Source: Methanolobus sp. ZRKC5 (GTDB lineage Archaea > Halobacteriota > Methanosarcinia > Methanosarcinales > Methanosarcinaceae). From it: a stretch of DNA of 64,000 bases. This document shows, one piece after another, positions 9,925-18,340 of this stretch. The translations under genes were made by a program, and so were the position numbers. Within the stretch, counting starts at the first letter, position 1, and each line of letters opens with the position of its first letter. The notes beneath the pieces are model-generated. The model ran no database searches, had not been told where the DNA came from, and saw only the letters and a program-made list of their open reading frames with translations. The stretch is taken from NCBI RefSeq assembly GCF_038446525.1, contig NZ_CP151792.1:1054001-1118000 (forward strand). The letters are read 5' to 3'.

Positions 9925-10989
9925 ATGACTGGAACAGAAGGTGAAATAGCCCGTCGTTACAGAGAGCACACCGGCAGGAAAACTACATACATCCTGTCAG
10001 CAGTCGTGCTTCTGTTTGTAATGATGATAATCTCCATCTCAGTAGGACCCGTAGATATCCCACTACTGGAAGTTATACAGACACTCACAGGACACAACGA
10101 TAGATGGACTAGTATCATATGGAACATACGTCTGCCACAGGTACTCACAGCCATCGTTGCAGGAGCTGGCCTGTCTGTAGCCGGGGTGGTAATGCAGTCA
10201 ATACTCAGAAACCCACTTGGTTCTCCTTTCACCCTGGGAATATCAAATGCTGCAGCCTTTGGCGCAGCTTTATCAGTGATGGTTCTTGGAACAGGTTCCA
10301 CACACAGCCATGTTGGTGATGCAGTGAGTATTAGCAATCCATATACTACTACTGCTGTGGCTTTTGTGTTTGCACTCCTGGTAACAGTCGTCATTCTGGC
10401 ATTCTCAAGGATCAGAGGGAACACACCTGAAATAATGATCCTTGTGGGTGTGGCTATGGGTTCCCTTTTCTCAGCAGGGACAATGTTCCTGCAATATTTC
10501 GCCGATGACGTACAGCTTGCATCCATGGTCTTCTGGACCTTTGGAGATGTTTCAAGGGCAAGCTGGGAAGAACTGGGACTGATAACTGTCATTGTGGCAG
10601 GGTCGATACTCTACTTTACCTTGAATCGATGGAAATACAATGCCATCGATGCCGGTGATGAAACTGCAAAAGGACTGGGCGTGAATGTAGAAAAAGTAAG
10701 GATCAAAGGGATGATGTGCGCCTCCCTGGTAACGGCCATAATTGTTGCATTCCTTGGTGTTATCGGTTTTGTCGGATTGATATGCCCACATATGGCACGC
10801 CGGATTATCGGTGATGATCATCGTTTCCTGATAACAGGAAGTCTGCTCATAGGGGCACTACTTCTGCTTTGTGCCGATACCGTAGCAAGGGTAATGATTG
10901 AACCATATCAGTTACCAGTTGCGGTTCTTACATCATTTTTAGGTGCACCCACATTTATTTACCTGATACTTGGAGGGAGAAGAATATGA
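9925..10989 (+). CDS. FecCD/BtuC-family ABC permease
   Basis: This is the membrane subunit of the importer, about 354 residues with roughly ten helices. Recognisable FecCD features include WNIRLPQVLTAIVAGAGLSVAGVVMQSILRNPL, GTPEIM-like NTPEIMILVGVAMGSLF, and FLGVIGFVGLICPHMARRIIGDDHR, the coupling helix that contacts the ATPase. I prefer the ATG at 9925, with GGTGA six bases upstream, over a GTG at 9916. It overlaps the ATPase gene by four bases (ATGA), so the two are translationally coupled. Confidence 0.92.
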   Translation: MTGTEGEIARRYREHTGRKTTYILSAVVLLFVMMIISISVGPVDIPLLEVIQTLTGHNDRWTSIIWNIRLPQVLTAIVAGAGLSVAGVVMQSILRNPLGSPFTLGISNAAAFGAALSVMVLGTGSTHSHVGDAVSISNPYTTTAVAFVFALLVTVVILAFSRIRGNTPEIMILVGVAMGSLFSAGTMFLQYFADDVQLASMVFWTFGDVSRASWEELGLITVIVAGSILYFTLNRWKYNAIDAGDETAKGLGVNVEKVRIKGMMCASLVTAIIVAFLGVIGFVGLICPHMARRIIGDDHRFLITGSLLIGALLLLCADTVARVMIEPYQLPVAVLTSFLGAPTFIYLILGGRRI

Positions 10990-11738
10990 TACTTGATGTA
11001 GACGGAGTGGAATTCCAATATAAAAGTAAGGAAGTACTGAAGGATATCAAATTCCAGCTTAAAAGGAATGAGATATTATCAATACTCGGACCTAATGGTG
11101 TCGGAAAAACCACACTGCTGAAATGCATGAATGCGATTCTTAAACCAAAGAGAGGAACTGTCCTTATAGAAGACGAGGATATCCTCAAGCTGGAACAGAT
11201 AGAGATTGCAAGAAGACTTGGATATGTCCCACAGAGATGCGAACCTGCCAGACTGACTGCTTTTGATGCGATACTTCTTGGAAGGATGCCACATATGAAA
11301 TGGAACATTAGCCCGGAAGATGTAATGATCGTAGAAGATACTATTAAGAAACTACATCTTGACGACATGGCTCTGAGGTACATAGATGAACTCAGCGGAG
11401 GAGAACTTCAGAAAGTTGGCATCGCACGTGCAATCGCACAGAATCCTAAACTGCTTTTGCTGGACGAACCCACAAGTAGCCTTGACCTTAAGAACCAGCT
11501 TGAGATACTTGACACAGTAAGAGACGTTGTAAAGAAAGAAAATGTGTCTGCAATCATGACGATGCACGACCTTAACCTTGCCTTCAGATATTCTGATAAA
11601 TTCCTGTTCCTGAAAAATGGCAGCATCTTTGCAGCAGGTAGTATGGGAGACATTACACCGGAAATTATCAAAGAGGTGTACGGAGTACCTGTAACTATAC
11701 AAAACTACCAGAATGTGTCAGTGGTAATACCAGTTTAA
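10986..11738 (+). CDS. ABC importer ATPase (FecE/BtuD type)
   Basis: This 250-residue ATPase powers the importer. Walker A is GPNGVGKT (about 35-42), the Q-loop YVPQ (about 80-83), the signature LSGGE (about 136-140), Walker B LLLLDEP with Glu near 161, and the switch His in MTMHDLN near 194. The ribosome-binding site GGAGG lies within the end of the permease gene. All catalytic motifs are intact. A MITE begins 13 bases after the stop and separates this operon from the methyltransferase gene downstream. Confidence 0.93.
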   Translation: MILDVDGVEFQYKSKEVLKDIKFQLKRNEILSILGPNGVGKTTLLKCMNAILKPKRGTVLIEDEDILKLEQIEIARRLGYVPQRCEPARLTAFDAILLGRMPHMKWNISPEDVMIVEDTIKKLHLDDMALRYIDELSGGELQKVGIARAIAQNPKLLLLDEPTSSLDLKNQLEILDTVRDVVKKENVSAIMTMHDLNLAFRYSDKFLFLKNGSIFAAGSMGDITPEIIKEVYGVPVTIQNYQNVSVVIPV

Positions 11739-11751
11739 GAAAAAATAAATG

Positions 11752-11945
11752 GTAACTATTCAGCCTACCACAATTAGCCTATTGATACTGATTTAATCAA
11801 AACGGAGATGTTTGCTCACTAACAACCTAAGAATCAAAAAAGCAATCAATGGCAACAATCAAAATTAATGATCCTAATAAAATGTAGGTCTCAACTTTTT
11901 GTCAAGATTGCTATTGATAGTGTTTTTATCAGGCTGAATAGTTAC
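11752..11945 (+). mobile_element. 194-bp MITE (copy 1)
   Basis: This non-coding element is bounded by GTAACTATTCAGCCT and its inverse, the terminal repeat shared with the IS66-type elements at 18.3 and 23.4 kb. By eye it is identical, in inverse orientation, to the copy at 16577-16770. AAATAAAT flanks it on both sides, but the left copy is separated from the end by one G, so the 8-bp duplication is slightly imperfect. It contains no open frame of note. Confidence 0.88.
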
Positions 11946-11978
11946 AAATAAATTAACAAAAAATAAAAGAGAATCATC

Positions 11979-12821
11979 ATGGACTATAATAGTATAGATT
12001 GGAGCGATGTCTGGATAGAGCAAATGGAAAGACATCTTGAAAGCGGGAACAAAAAGAAAGCTTCAATATGGGAAGATAAAGAGAGTGCTAAAAGGTTCTG
12101 GGAAATGTCACAGAAAGATAACCAGAAGCGAGCCAGAGAAACTCTCAAAAGCCTCCATATCACCCCGCAATCCAGAGTACTCGATATCGGAGCGGGACCA
12201 GGAACACTCGCAATTCCCATTTCAGAAAATGTGAAACACGTAACAGCTATTGAGCCTTCAAAAGGTATGATAGAAGTCATGGAAGAGAACATATCCGATT
12301 ATGGACGTGATAATATATCCATTGTCAAAAAGAGATGGGAAGACATTGATGTTGAAAATGACCTCGATGAACCTTATGATATAATTCTTGCATCATTCTC
12401 CCTTAGTATGCCCGACATCCGCAAAGCAATTGAGGATATGCAGGCAGCAGCTTCAGGATATATCTACCTATACTGGTTTGCCGGTGATACATCATGGGAC
12501 ATGCATTCAAAAGAAATATGGCCCCAACTGCACGGAAAGGAATATCACTGCACACCTAAATGCGATATTATCTATAACTTACTGTACCAAATGGGAATCT
12601 ACCCCAATATGGAAACCTTCACACTTGGACGCACTGAAATATACGCAGACATGGATGAAGCAATAGATGATTTGGCAAATCACTTCTCACTAACAACAGA
12701 AAAACAGCGTGAAATACTCGAACAATATCTGGAAGAGAATCTCAGAAAGGAGAATGGCAATTACATTTATGATGCACGTTCCACAAGGGTGAAAATGTGG
12801 TGGAACACACGGGATGAGTGA
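11979..12821 (+). CDS. class I SAM-dependent methyltransferase
   Basis: This 280-residue protein has a Rossmann-type methyltransferase domain. Motif I is VLDIGAGPGTLAIP (about 67-80), followed by the acidic AIEPS after the second strand. The N-terminal helix (SDVWIEQMERHLESG) and the Trp/Tyr-rich C-terminal half (YIYLYWFAGDTSWDMHSKEIWPQL) are outside the core and probably bind the substrate. Similar genes accompany metal-chelate or corrinoid importers in Methanosarcinales, suggesting the same operon before the MITE came between them. That link is inference; the substrate is unknown. Confidence 0.8.
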   Translation: MDYNSIDWSDVWIEQMERHLESGNKKKASIWEDKESAKRFWEMSQKDNQKRARETLKSLHITPQSRVLDIGAGPGTLAIPISENVKHVTAIEPSKGMIEVMEENISDYGRDNISIVKKRWEDIDVENDLDEPYDIILASFSLSMPDIRKAIEDMQAAASGYIYLYWFAGDTSWDMHSKEIWPQLHGKEYHCTPKCDIIYNLLYQMGIYPNMETFTLGRTEIYADMDEAIDDLANHFSLTTEKQREILEQYLEENLRKENGNYIYDARSTRVKMWWNTRDE

Positions 12822-12835
12822 TATTCATCTGGCTT

Positions 12836-13369
12836 TCATCTGATATTTGTATCATTATCTGCATCATTTTCTGGCAAGACTTTTGCCATTATCTTTTTTG
12901 CAACGTCCACTAATTTATCTTTTCTGCCAACTTCAATAACGTGATCTGCAAATGACCTGTAAAGGACAGTCCTTTCACCATACAAACCACTCAATCCTTT
13001 TTCTTTCAGACCTACTACGCCCCTTGTAGCAAGATTGGACAGCCTCATTACAATGGTACCAAAGGGAACATCCAGATACACGACAACTGACCTTGACTTT
13101 AGAAATTGCATTGCTTTTTCAGAATAAACGACACTTCCACCTGTTGCAATGATGCAATTGTCCTTCAGATCAAGTCCAAGTATACTTTGCTCTTCTGCCC
13201 TTATAAGAGCCATATCACCCAGATCATTGACAATGTTCTGCAGACCTGTACCTGATCCACCTATCACAAGTTTATCTGTATCGATAAACTCATAATCCAG
13301 AAGAGATGCAAGCTTCTGTCCTGCCGAACTCTTGCCTGCACCAGGCATACCTATCAGAGTGATTATCAT
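12836..13369 (-). CDS. shikimate-kinase-like P-loop kinase (AroK type)
   Basis: This 177-residue kinase has the Walker A loop GMPGAGKS (about 7-14), DTD near residue 31 and the substrate-binding segment ATGGSVVYSE, where shikimate kinases have GGG. A lid region (RGVVGLKEKGLSGLYGERTVLYRSFADHVIEV) follows. It is a bacterial-type fold, whereas most archaea use a GHMP-family shikimate kinase, so it may act on shikimate or on another small hydroxylated substrate. It lies 36 bases after the DUF711 gene on the same strand and is probably co-transcribed. It converges with the methyltransferase gene at 12821. Confidence 0.75.
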   Translation of the reverse strand: MIITLIGMPGAGKSSAGQKLASLLDYEFIDTDKLVIGGSGTGLQNIVNDLGDMALIRAEEQSILGLDLKDNCIIATGGSVVYSEKAMQFLKSRSVVVYLDVPFGTIVMRLSNLATRGVVGLKEKGLSGLYGERTVLYRSFADHVIEVGRKDKLVDVAKKIMAKVLPENDADNDTNIR

Positions 13370-13405
13370 GTGAACGTCTCATGTACTTATTAAAGGGTTG
13401 GGGAT

Positions 13406-14767
13406 TCAATTTGTAAGTGACTGTATAGGAGCAGGTATTCGACCACCTCTTGAGATGAACTGCTCTGAACTGAACTTATGTACCGGCATAACCGGAGCAG
13501 TTCCAAGAAGACCGCCAAACTCGATCATATCTCCTACTTTTGTCCCTGGTGCAGGTATTACCCTTACAGCAGTTGTCTTCCTGTTGATCATTCCTATTGC
13601 CATCTCATCTGCAATTATAGCAGCCAGGGTTGAAGAAGGAGTATCACCCGGAACTGCGATCATATCAAGACCGACAGAGCATACACTGGTCATTGCCTCA
13701 AGTTTATCCAGTGAAAGGGAGCCACGTTGTACAGCCCGTATCATGCCTTCATCCTCACTCACAGGAATGAATGCACCACTGAGTCCACCAACGGAAGATG
13801 ATGCCATTGATCCTCCTTTTTTGACCGCATCATTAAGAAGAGCAAGTGCGGCAGTGGTTCCATGAGTTCCACAGCTCTCCAGCCCCATAGCTTCCAGGAT
13901 GGCGGCAACACTATCACCCACAGCAGGAGTTGGTGCAAGAGACAGATCCAGCACACCAAACTGTGCATGGAGTCTGCGGGCAGCTTCTTTGCCTACCATT
14001 TCACCCATTCTTGTAATCTTGAAAGCAGTCTTTTTAATGCACTCTGAAATATCCCCAAGTGTTGGGTCTTTGAGCGCGCGCACTGCAGAGTTAACAACCC
14101 CGGGACCGCTTACACCTACATTAATAACACAATCAGGTTCGCCAATTCCGTGGAAAGCACCGGCCATGAACGGATTATCTTCAGGAGCATTGGCAAAGAC
14201 AACAAGTTTAGCGCAGCCGATGCCTGAATTATCTTTTGTCATCTCAGCGGTCTCTTTTATAACTTTACCCATCAGAGCGACAGCATCCATATTGATGCCT
14301 GCTTTAGTTGTTGCCACGTTTACAGAAGAACAGACTTTATTAGTACTTGCAAGAGCCCGGGGAATAGAATTTATAAGTTTCATGTCACCAGGAGTCATTC
14401 CTTTCTGAACAAGAGCACTGAAACCACCTATGAAATCAACACCTGTATCTTCGGCAGCCCTGTCCAGTGTCTGAGCAACAGATGTGAAGTCTGTAGCGTC
14501 ACAGCTTTCCGCAACAATTGCAATTGGAGTCACTGATATTCTTTTATTGATTATTGGGATTCCGTAAAGGTTCTGTATTTCATTGGTTGTCTTCACGAGG
14601 TCCTTTGCATAATACATTATCCTGTTGTAGACATTCTCATTGAAAGTATCTATATCAGGGTGACTACAACCTCGCAAATTGATGCCCATGGTGACAGTCC
14701 GTATGTCAAGATTCTCGTTGCTCACCATTTTAATTGTTTCAAGTATTTCTTCAGGATGGATCAGCAT
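13406..14767 (-). CDS. DUF711 / UPF0210 (PFL-like) family protein
   Basis: This is a cytosolic protein of about 453 residues. It matches the UPF0210 family along its whole length, for instance [14 protein letters not shown] near the N-terminus, [14 protein letters not shown] in the middle and [20 protein letters not shown] near the end. The family is distantly related to pyruvate formate-lyase folds but its reaction is unknown. The start is best placed at the second ATG (14765-14767), because GAGGTG sits seven bases before it. The upstream neighbour, an ACT-domain protein, ends 11 bases earlier. This ACT-DUF711 pairing is conserved in bacteria and archaea, so the ACT protein probably regulates or partners it. 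Confidence 0.85.
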   Translation of the reverse strand: MLIHPEEILETIKMVSNENLDIRTVTMGINLRGCSHPDIDTFNENVYNRIMYYAKDLVKTTNEIQNLYGIPIINKRISVTPIAIVAESCDATDFTSVAQTLDRAAEDTGVDFIGGFSALVQKGMTPGDMKLINSIPRALASTNKVCSSVNVATTKAGINMDAVALMGKVIKETAEMTKDNSGIGCAKLVVFANAPEDNPFMAGAFHGIGEPDCVINVGVSGPGVVNSAVRALKDPTLGDISECIKKTAFKITRMGEMVGKEAARRLHAQFGVLDLSLAPTPAVGDSVAAILEAMGLESCGTHGTTAALALLNDAVKKGGSMASSSVGGLSGAFIPVSEDEGMIRAVQRGSLSLDKLEAMTSVCSVGLDMIAVPGDTPSSTLAAIIADEMAIGMINRKTTAVRVIPAPGTKVGDMIEFGGLLGTAPVMPVHKFSSEQFISRGGRIPAPIQSLTN

Positions 14768-14778
14768 GGACATACACC

Positions 14779-15057
14779 TCAGATCCTATGCATGAAATGG
14801 AATGCATCTTCATGCTGGACTTTTACCTCAACACCAAACTCTGCACCTTTATCAGACATAGCCTGCTGGAAAGCTGCCAGGTCAAAGTTCTCTTCTTTTA
14901 TCTGCGCCAGCATTATCATTGTGAACAGGTCGTCCATGATAGTCTGGCTGATGTCCACAATGTTGACATTATATAGTGCCATGACCTGCGTGATGCCCGC
15001 AACGATACCAATCTTATCAATACCAATAACTGTGATTATAAAACGACTAGATGACAT
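14779..15057 (-). CDS. ACT-domain protein (UPF0237 family)
   Basis: This 92-residue protein is a single ACT domain. It begins [37 protein letters not shown], the classic beta-alpha-beta opening with the ligand-binding GIVAGI turn. Such stand-alone ACT proteins are small-molecule sensors. The ribosome-binding site AAGGA precedes the ATG. It is the first gene of the minus-strand set ACT, DUF711, P-loop kinase. Confidence 0.87.
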   Translation of the reverse strand: MSSSRFIITVIGIDKIGIVAGITQVMALYNVNIVDISQTIMDDLFTMIMLAQIKEENFDLAAFQQAMSDKGAEFGVEVKVQHEDAFHFMHRI

Positions 15058-15491
15058 GAATGTTCCTTCTTTGAATAATTTTTAAGAGGCTACCAGATAG
15101 CATAATAGACAGGATGCTATTTTGACTTTGCTAATGAAATACTCTGTTAAAAAGATGTCCTTAAACAGGCTCAAATAAAAATACCTTTGCTACCAACAGA
15201 ATCATTTAAGGTTAAAGAAAAACAAAATCATTCTGATGGACTAACCACATCTATATGAATAATATATATGAAACCAATGAAAAGTATGAATATTTTGATT
15301 TATTTTATACGAATAAATTCACAAACTGAATATATTAGTATAAATATATAATAACATACGCAAAAGAAAGGGCCTTAACAAACCTAATTGAACATAGGCA
15401 ACAAAGTTTATATATAAATTTCATTATGATTATTATGATGATGGTTTGAAAGAATATGTTCATCAGATGATTCAAACAATCAGGAGATACA
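15058..15491. other. divergent promoter region, ACT and pilin operons
   Basis: This 434-base AT-rich region holds the promoters of the leftward ACT gene and the rightward DUF5371/pilin genes. An inverted repeat, ATAGCAT and ATGCTAT with ten bases between, lies at 15099-15122. A TATA element is at 15407-15417. No further gene is seen. Confidence 0.5.
15407..15417 (+). promoter_or_regulatory. TATA-box-like promoter element
   Basis: The run TTTATATATAA, preceded by ACAAAG as a BRE-like purine stretch, lies 75 bases before the ATG at 15492. It is a good archaeal promoter for the DUF5371-like and pilin genes, implying a leader of about 50 bases. Confidence 0.5.
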
Positions 15492-15698
15492 ATGGTCAAA
15501 ATTGTACACGCACAAACTGTACTTACGGAAGATGAACTTGCGGCTTTAAAGAAGAAATGTAATGAGTCGTCAACTAAAGAAGCCCTGAGTATGGCGGTGC
15601 AACATTATCTCGAGTGCGAATATACCGACCTCGACGATAAAATGTGGACCAAGAAACTTGAAAAAGTGGTCCAAAAAAAGAAACAGAAGAAACTATAA
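15492..15698 (+). CDS. small DUF5371-like protein
   Basis: This 68-residue protein reads MVKIVHAQTVLTEDELAALKKK at its start and resembles a short family found in Methanosarcinales (DUF5371, from memory). The middle (STKEALSMAVQHYLECEY) looks like a ribbon-helix-helix-type helix pair, and the C-terminus is very basic (KKLEKVVQKKKQKKL). It may bind nucleic acid, which is inference. CAGGAG precedes the ATG. It ends 25 bases before the pilin gene and probably shares its promoter. Confidence 0.72.
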   Translation: MVKIVHAQTVLTEDELAALKKKCNESSTKEALSMAVQHYLECEYTDLDDKMWTKKLEKVVQKKKQKKL

Positions 15699-15723
15699 CT
15701 TCTGAACAAGAGAGGAACAAACT

Positions 15724-16212
15724 ATGAGTAAAGCAAACCAATTTTTAGATGAGGATGCAGTATCCCCGGTCATTGGCGTTATCCTGATGGTCGCAATCAC
15801 TGTAATCCTTGCTGCAGTTATCGCAGCATTCGTATTCGGCATGGGCCCACCAGAACAGGCACCACAGGCAAGCTTGAGAGCAAGCGCTGACAACATCGAC
15901 AGCGGCATCACAGGCATTAAGCTTGAGCATCAAGGTGGAGACGCTGTTGTTATATCAGATTCAAGAACAAAGCTTACACTTGATGGCACAGCTGTAACGA
16001 TTCTACTTGATGACACTAATCAATCATTTGATGCTGGAGAAGTAATGTATGTGACAAAAGATGACAATGGATTCTACATTGACAACTTTAAGAATACATC
16101 ATCAAGTTTCACAAATCAGTCAAATATCGTCACAGCAGGTGAAACGGCCAACCTCAAGATAATTGATGTGACCAGCCAGCAACTTATTACTGACATAGAA
16201 GTCAGATTCTAA
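15724..16212 (+). CDS. archaeal type IV pilin (DUF1628 type)
   Basis: This 162-residue protein has a class III prepilin signal. A short charged leader ([11 protein letters not shown]) is followed by [28 protein letters not shown], with predicted cleavage by the archaeal prepilin peptidase between Asp11 and Ala12. The hydrophobic helix forms the filament core. The remaining 120 residues form a beta-rich, Asp/Thr-rich globular domain exposed on the filament. Function is probably surface adhesion or a pilus-like structure. GAGAGGA precedes the ATG. No pilus ATPase or platform gene is nearby. Confidence 0.88.
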   Translation: MSKANQFLDEDAVSPVIGVILMVAITVILAAVIAAFVFGMGPPEQAPQASLRASADNIDSGITGIKLEHQGGDAVVISDSRTKLTLDGTAVTILLDDTNQSFDAGEVMYVTKDDNGFYIDNFKNTSSSFTNQSNIVTAGETANLKIIDVTSQQLITDIEVRF

Positions 16213-16223
16213 ACTTAAATTTA

Positions 16224-16257
16224 ATGACGCATCTTGCGTCATCTTTTCTTTTTTTGC
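16224..16257 (+). terminator. hairpin terminator after the pilin gene
   Basis: A perfect 8-bp stem, ATGACGCA and TGCGTCAT with a 3-base loop, is followed by CTTTTCTTTTTTT. It lies 11 bases after the pilin stop codon. Confidence 0.75.
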
Positions 16258-16266
16258 ACTCCGATT

Positions 16267-16382
16267 ATTTTAGGTAAATATATATAGTTTCCAGATACAC
16301 ACATTCTTGTAAATAATTATATTCAGGAAGTACCATATTTAATTATGAATATTTATTAAAGAATTCCTGAAATGTCATTAAG
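16267..16382 (+). pseudogene. decayed promoter and 5' end copy of the membrane-protein gene at 17099
   Basis: This stretch aligns base by base with 17030-17147, which is the promoter and first 16 or so codons of the intact gene at 17099. Matching landmarks are TATATATA, TTCCAGATACA, AATAATTATATTCAGGAAGT and AAAGAA-TCCTG. Here the start ATG has become ATA and codon 12, TGG in the intact gene, is TGA, so it cannot be expressed. The rest of the gene is missing: similarity jumps directly to the leader of the DUF4870 gene. It is the scar of a tandem duplication followed by an internal deletion. Confidence 0.75.
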
Positions 16383-16413
16383 GACATGATATACATTTAT
16401 AAGGAGAATTATT

Positions 16414-16966
16414 ATGAGTAAAACTAAAATTGGAGTCAATGAGAACATAGCTGGAGTTATAGCCTACATTCTTGGGTGGATTACAGGCCTCATTTTATTA
16501 TTTGTAGAAAAGGAAAATAAATTCGTACGTTTCCATGCAGCTCAGTCTACTGTATTGTCTGCTGGATTGTTTATTTGTAACTATTCAGCCTGATAAAAAC
16601 ACTATCAATAGCAATCTTGACAAAAAGTTGAGACCTACATTTTATTAGGATCATTAATTTTGATTGTTGCCATTGATTGCTTTTTTGATTCTTAGGTTGT
16701 TAGTGAGCAAACATCTCCGTTTTGATTAAATCAGTATCAATAGGCTAATTGTGGTAGGCTGAATAGTTACGTTTATTTTAAATATTGTTCTTGGTTTTCT
16801 TGATGGCATAGCATATATTGGATTTATTTTTTCATTAATATCAATGCTTGTGGCATTACTATACTTTGTACTATGGATATTCCTTATGTATAAAGCCTTT
16901 AAGGGCGAGATGTACAGACTGCCAGTAATTGCAGACTATGCTGACAAATTGGAAGCAATGTTCTGA
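16414..16966 (+). pseudogene. DUF4870 membrane protein gene split by a MITE
   Basis: The gene starts ATG at 16414 with AAGGAG upstream. It encodes MSKTKIGVNENIAGVIAYIL and is a clear paralogue of the intact gene at 17909. A MITE at 16577-16770 enters after codon 54, and translation stops inside it at TGA 16591-16593, leaving 59 residues. Removing the MITE and one copy of the 8-bp repeat GTTTATTT restores a continuous 116-codon frame ending at 16964-16966, exactly the length of the paralogue. No other disabling change is seen, so the insertion is recent. The intact product would be a small three-helix membrane protein. Confidence 0.9.
16577..16770 (+). mobile_element. 194-bp MITE (copy 2), inside the DUF4870 gene
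   Basis: It has the terminal inverted repeats GTAACTATTCAGCCT and AGGCTGAATAGTTAC. Perfect 8-bp target duplications, GTTTATTT, flank it at 16569-16576 and 16771-16778. It is identical by eye to copy 1 in inverse orientation, which supports very recent movement. Confidence 0.93.
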
Positions 16967-17000
16967 GATCTGCAATTAAACTTTGATAAAATTGTATAAT

Positions 17001-17034
17001 GTTTGCTGACCAGTCCGGTCTGCAAACCTATTTT
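17001..17034 (+). terminator. hairpin terminator after the split gene
   Basis: An 11-base stem with one T-T mismatch, GTTTGCTGACC and GGTCTGCAAAC around AGTCC, is followed by CTATTTTA. It lies 35 bases after the old stop codon. A related hairpin follows the paralogue at 18292. Confidence 0.65.
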
Positions 17035-17098
17035 AGATAAGTATATATACATTCCAGATACATAACTTCTTTGTTAATAATTATATTCAGGAAGTGGT

Positions 17099-17641
17099 AT
17101 GTTGGATTATGAAGTAGCTTTAAAGAACTCCTGGAATGTTGTGAAAGATAACCTCGTAACATTTATAGTTGGTTTATTGATAGCCGCTTTAGGCTCAATA
17201 TTGATAGTTACCATTGCACCTCTTGCCTATGGATTTACTTCCATGGCAGTAAAGGGAGCAAGGGGAGAAACAATAGAGATCAGTGATGTATTTGCAGGTT
17301 TCAACAAGGATGATTTTATCAGAAGCTGGGTATATATGCTGATCTACTTAGTCATTGCCGGAATACTTGGACAGATCGCATCCATACTCTCAACGATAGT
17401 AGGAATACTTTTCATGTTCGCACTGCCTTTACTCGTAATAAAAGGATATGGTGGCATTGAAGCAATAACAGAGAGTATTGAAATTATCAAAGCTAATCCT
17501 GTTGAAAGCTTAGTAGTATATGCCATAACGCTTGTCTTTTTTGTAATCGGAATGATTCTTCTGGGATTCGGTGTGCTTATTACAGGACCTATTGCTACAG
17601 TATTCCTTGCAAATGCAACATTTGAGCTTGCAGAGAATTGA
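17099..17641 (+). CDS. small integral membrane protein (DUF4013-like)
   Basis: This 180-residue protein begins LDYEVALKNSWNVVKDNLVTFIVGLLIAALGSILIVTI, a start typical of DUF4013/DUF975-like membrane proteins in archaea. About four to five hydrophobic helices are visible (roughly 20-45, 78-100, 102-118 and 140-170), separated by short loops. No catalytic motif is seen and the function is unknown. GGAAGTGG precedes the ATG, and TATATATA at 17042-17049 is the likely promoter. A decayed copy of this promoter and 5' end lies at 16267-16382. Confidence 0.75.
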   Translation: MLDYEVALKNSWNVVKDNLVTFIVGLLIAALGSILIVTIAPLAYGFTSMAVKGARGETIEISDVFAGFNKDDFIRSWVYMLIYLVIAGILGQIASILSTIVGILFMFALPLLVIKGYGGIEAITESIEIIKANPVESLVVYAITLVFFVIGMILLGFGVLITGPIATVFLANATFELAEN

Positions 17642-17662
17642 GTAAAATAAAAATATCAAAAT

Positions 17663-17695
17663 GCTGTAAGCATTCGTTTACAGCTATTTATTTTA
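17663..17695 (+). terminator. hairpin terminator
   Basis: The stem GCTGTAA and TTACAGC around eight bases is followed by TATTTATTTTATT. It lies 22 bases after the membrane-protein stop codon. Confidence 0.6.
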
Positions 17696-17908
17696 TTAAT
17701 CAATCATTAGATAAGTTCAAATCACAAAATTGCAGAATTTTTTCAATGATATGAATTACATAAATGATTTTAGATGGGTTTTAATAGTACCTTGGTACAA
17801 AGTGCTTAAAAATTATATTTAAATATGTCGTTGTTCTTCTTATTGTGATTTTAGCTCAATGAAAAAGAAACTAATGACAACATATACAGATCTATAAGGA
17901 GAATTATT

Positions 17909-18259
17909 ATGAGTGAAACTAAATTAGGTGTAAGTGAAAACATAGCTGGAGTAATAGCCTATCTTTTTGGCTTAATTTCCGGTATACTTTTATTAGTTAT
18001 TGAAAAAGACAACAAATTTGTACGTTTCCATGCAGCTCAGTCCACAGTCCTGAGCATAGCCATAATTATATTTTCAATTGTAATTATGATGGTCGGTTGG
18101 ATACCAATTATTGGATGGTTAATTGCACTTTTGTCGATATTTGTGTACCTGGCTATATTCGTGCTATGGATATTCCTCATGTACAAAGCATTTACTGGTG
18201 AAATGTACAGGCTACCAATACTGGCAAATTATGCTGACAAATTGGAAGCAATGTTCTAA
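17909..18259 (+). CDS. DUF4870 family membrane protein
   Basis: This 116-residue protein is the intact paralogue of the gene split by the MITE. It starts SETKLGVSENIAGVIAYLFGLISGILLLVIEKDNKFVRFHAAQS, the hallmark of DUF4870/UPF0132 proteins: a first helix, the conserved KFVRFHAAQS loop and two more helices. The C-terminus (MYKAFTGEMYRLPILANYADKLEAMF) is also conserved between the two. The cellular role is unknown. AAGGAG precedes the ATG. Confidence 0.87.
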   Translation: MSETKLGVSENIAGVIAYLFGLISGILLLVIEKDNKFVRFHAAQSTVLSIAIIIFSIVIMMVGWIPIIGWLIALLSIFVYLAIFVLWIFLMYKAFTGEMYRLPILANYADKLEAMF

Positions 18260-18291
18260 ACAAAAATTACAACTTTAAAAAATAATAAAAT

Positions 18292-18328
18292 GTTTCTGGC
18301 CAAACTGGCCTCAAACATCTATTTTATT
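18292..18328 (+). terminator. hairpin terminator after the DUF4870 gene
   Basis: GTTTCTGGCC and GGCCTCAAAC pair around AAACT with two internal mismatches, followed by ATCTATTTTATT. It is the counterpart of the hairpin at 17001. Confidence 0.6.
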
Positions 18329-18340
18329 AAAAAAAGATTG

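Noticed and set aside
11752-11945. MITE as a small regulatory RNA gene
   Set aside because: All four copies have transposon ends and 8-bp duplications and lie in unrelated settings, one inside a gene; nothing points to a conserved RNA role.
16224-18330. Repeated hairpins as a CRISPR-like array
   Set aside because: The hairpins follow individual genes, differ in sequence and are followed by T-rich tracts, so they are terminators. No regularly spaced direct repeats with unique spacers occur anywhere in the window.
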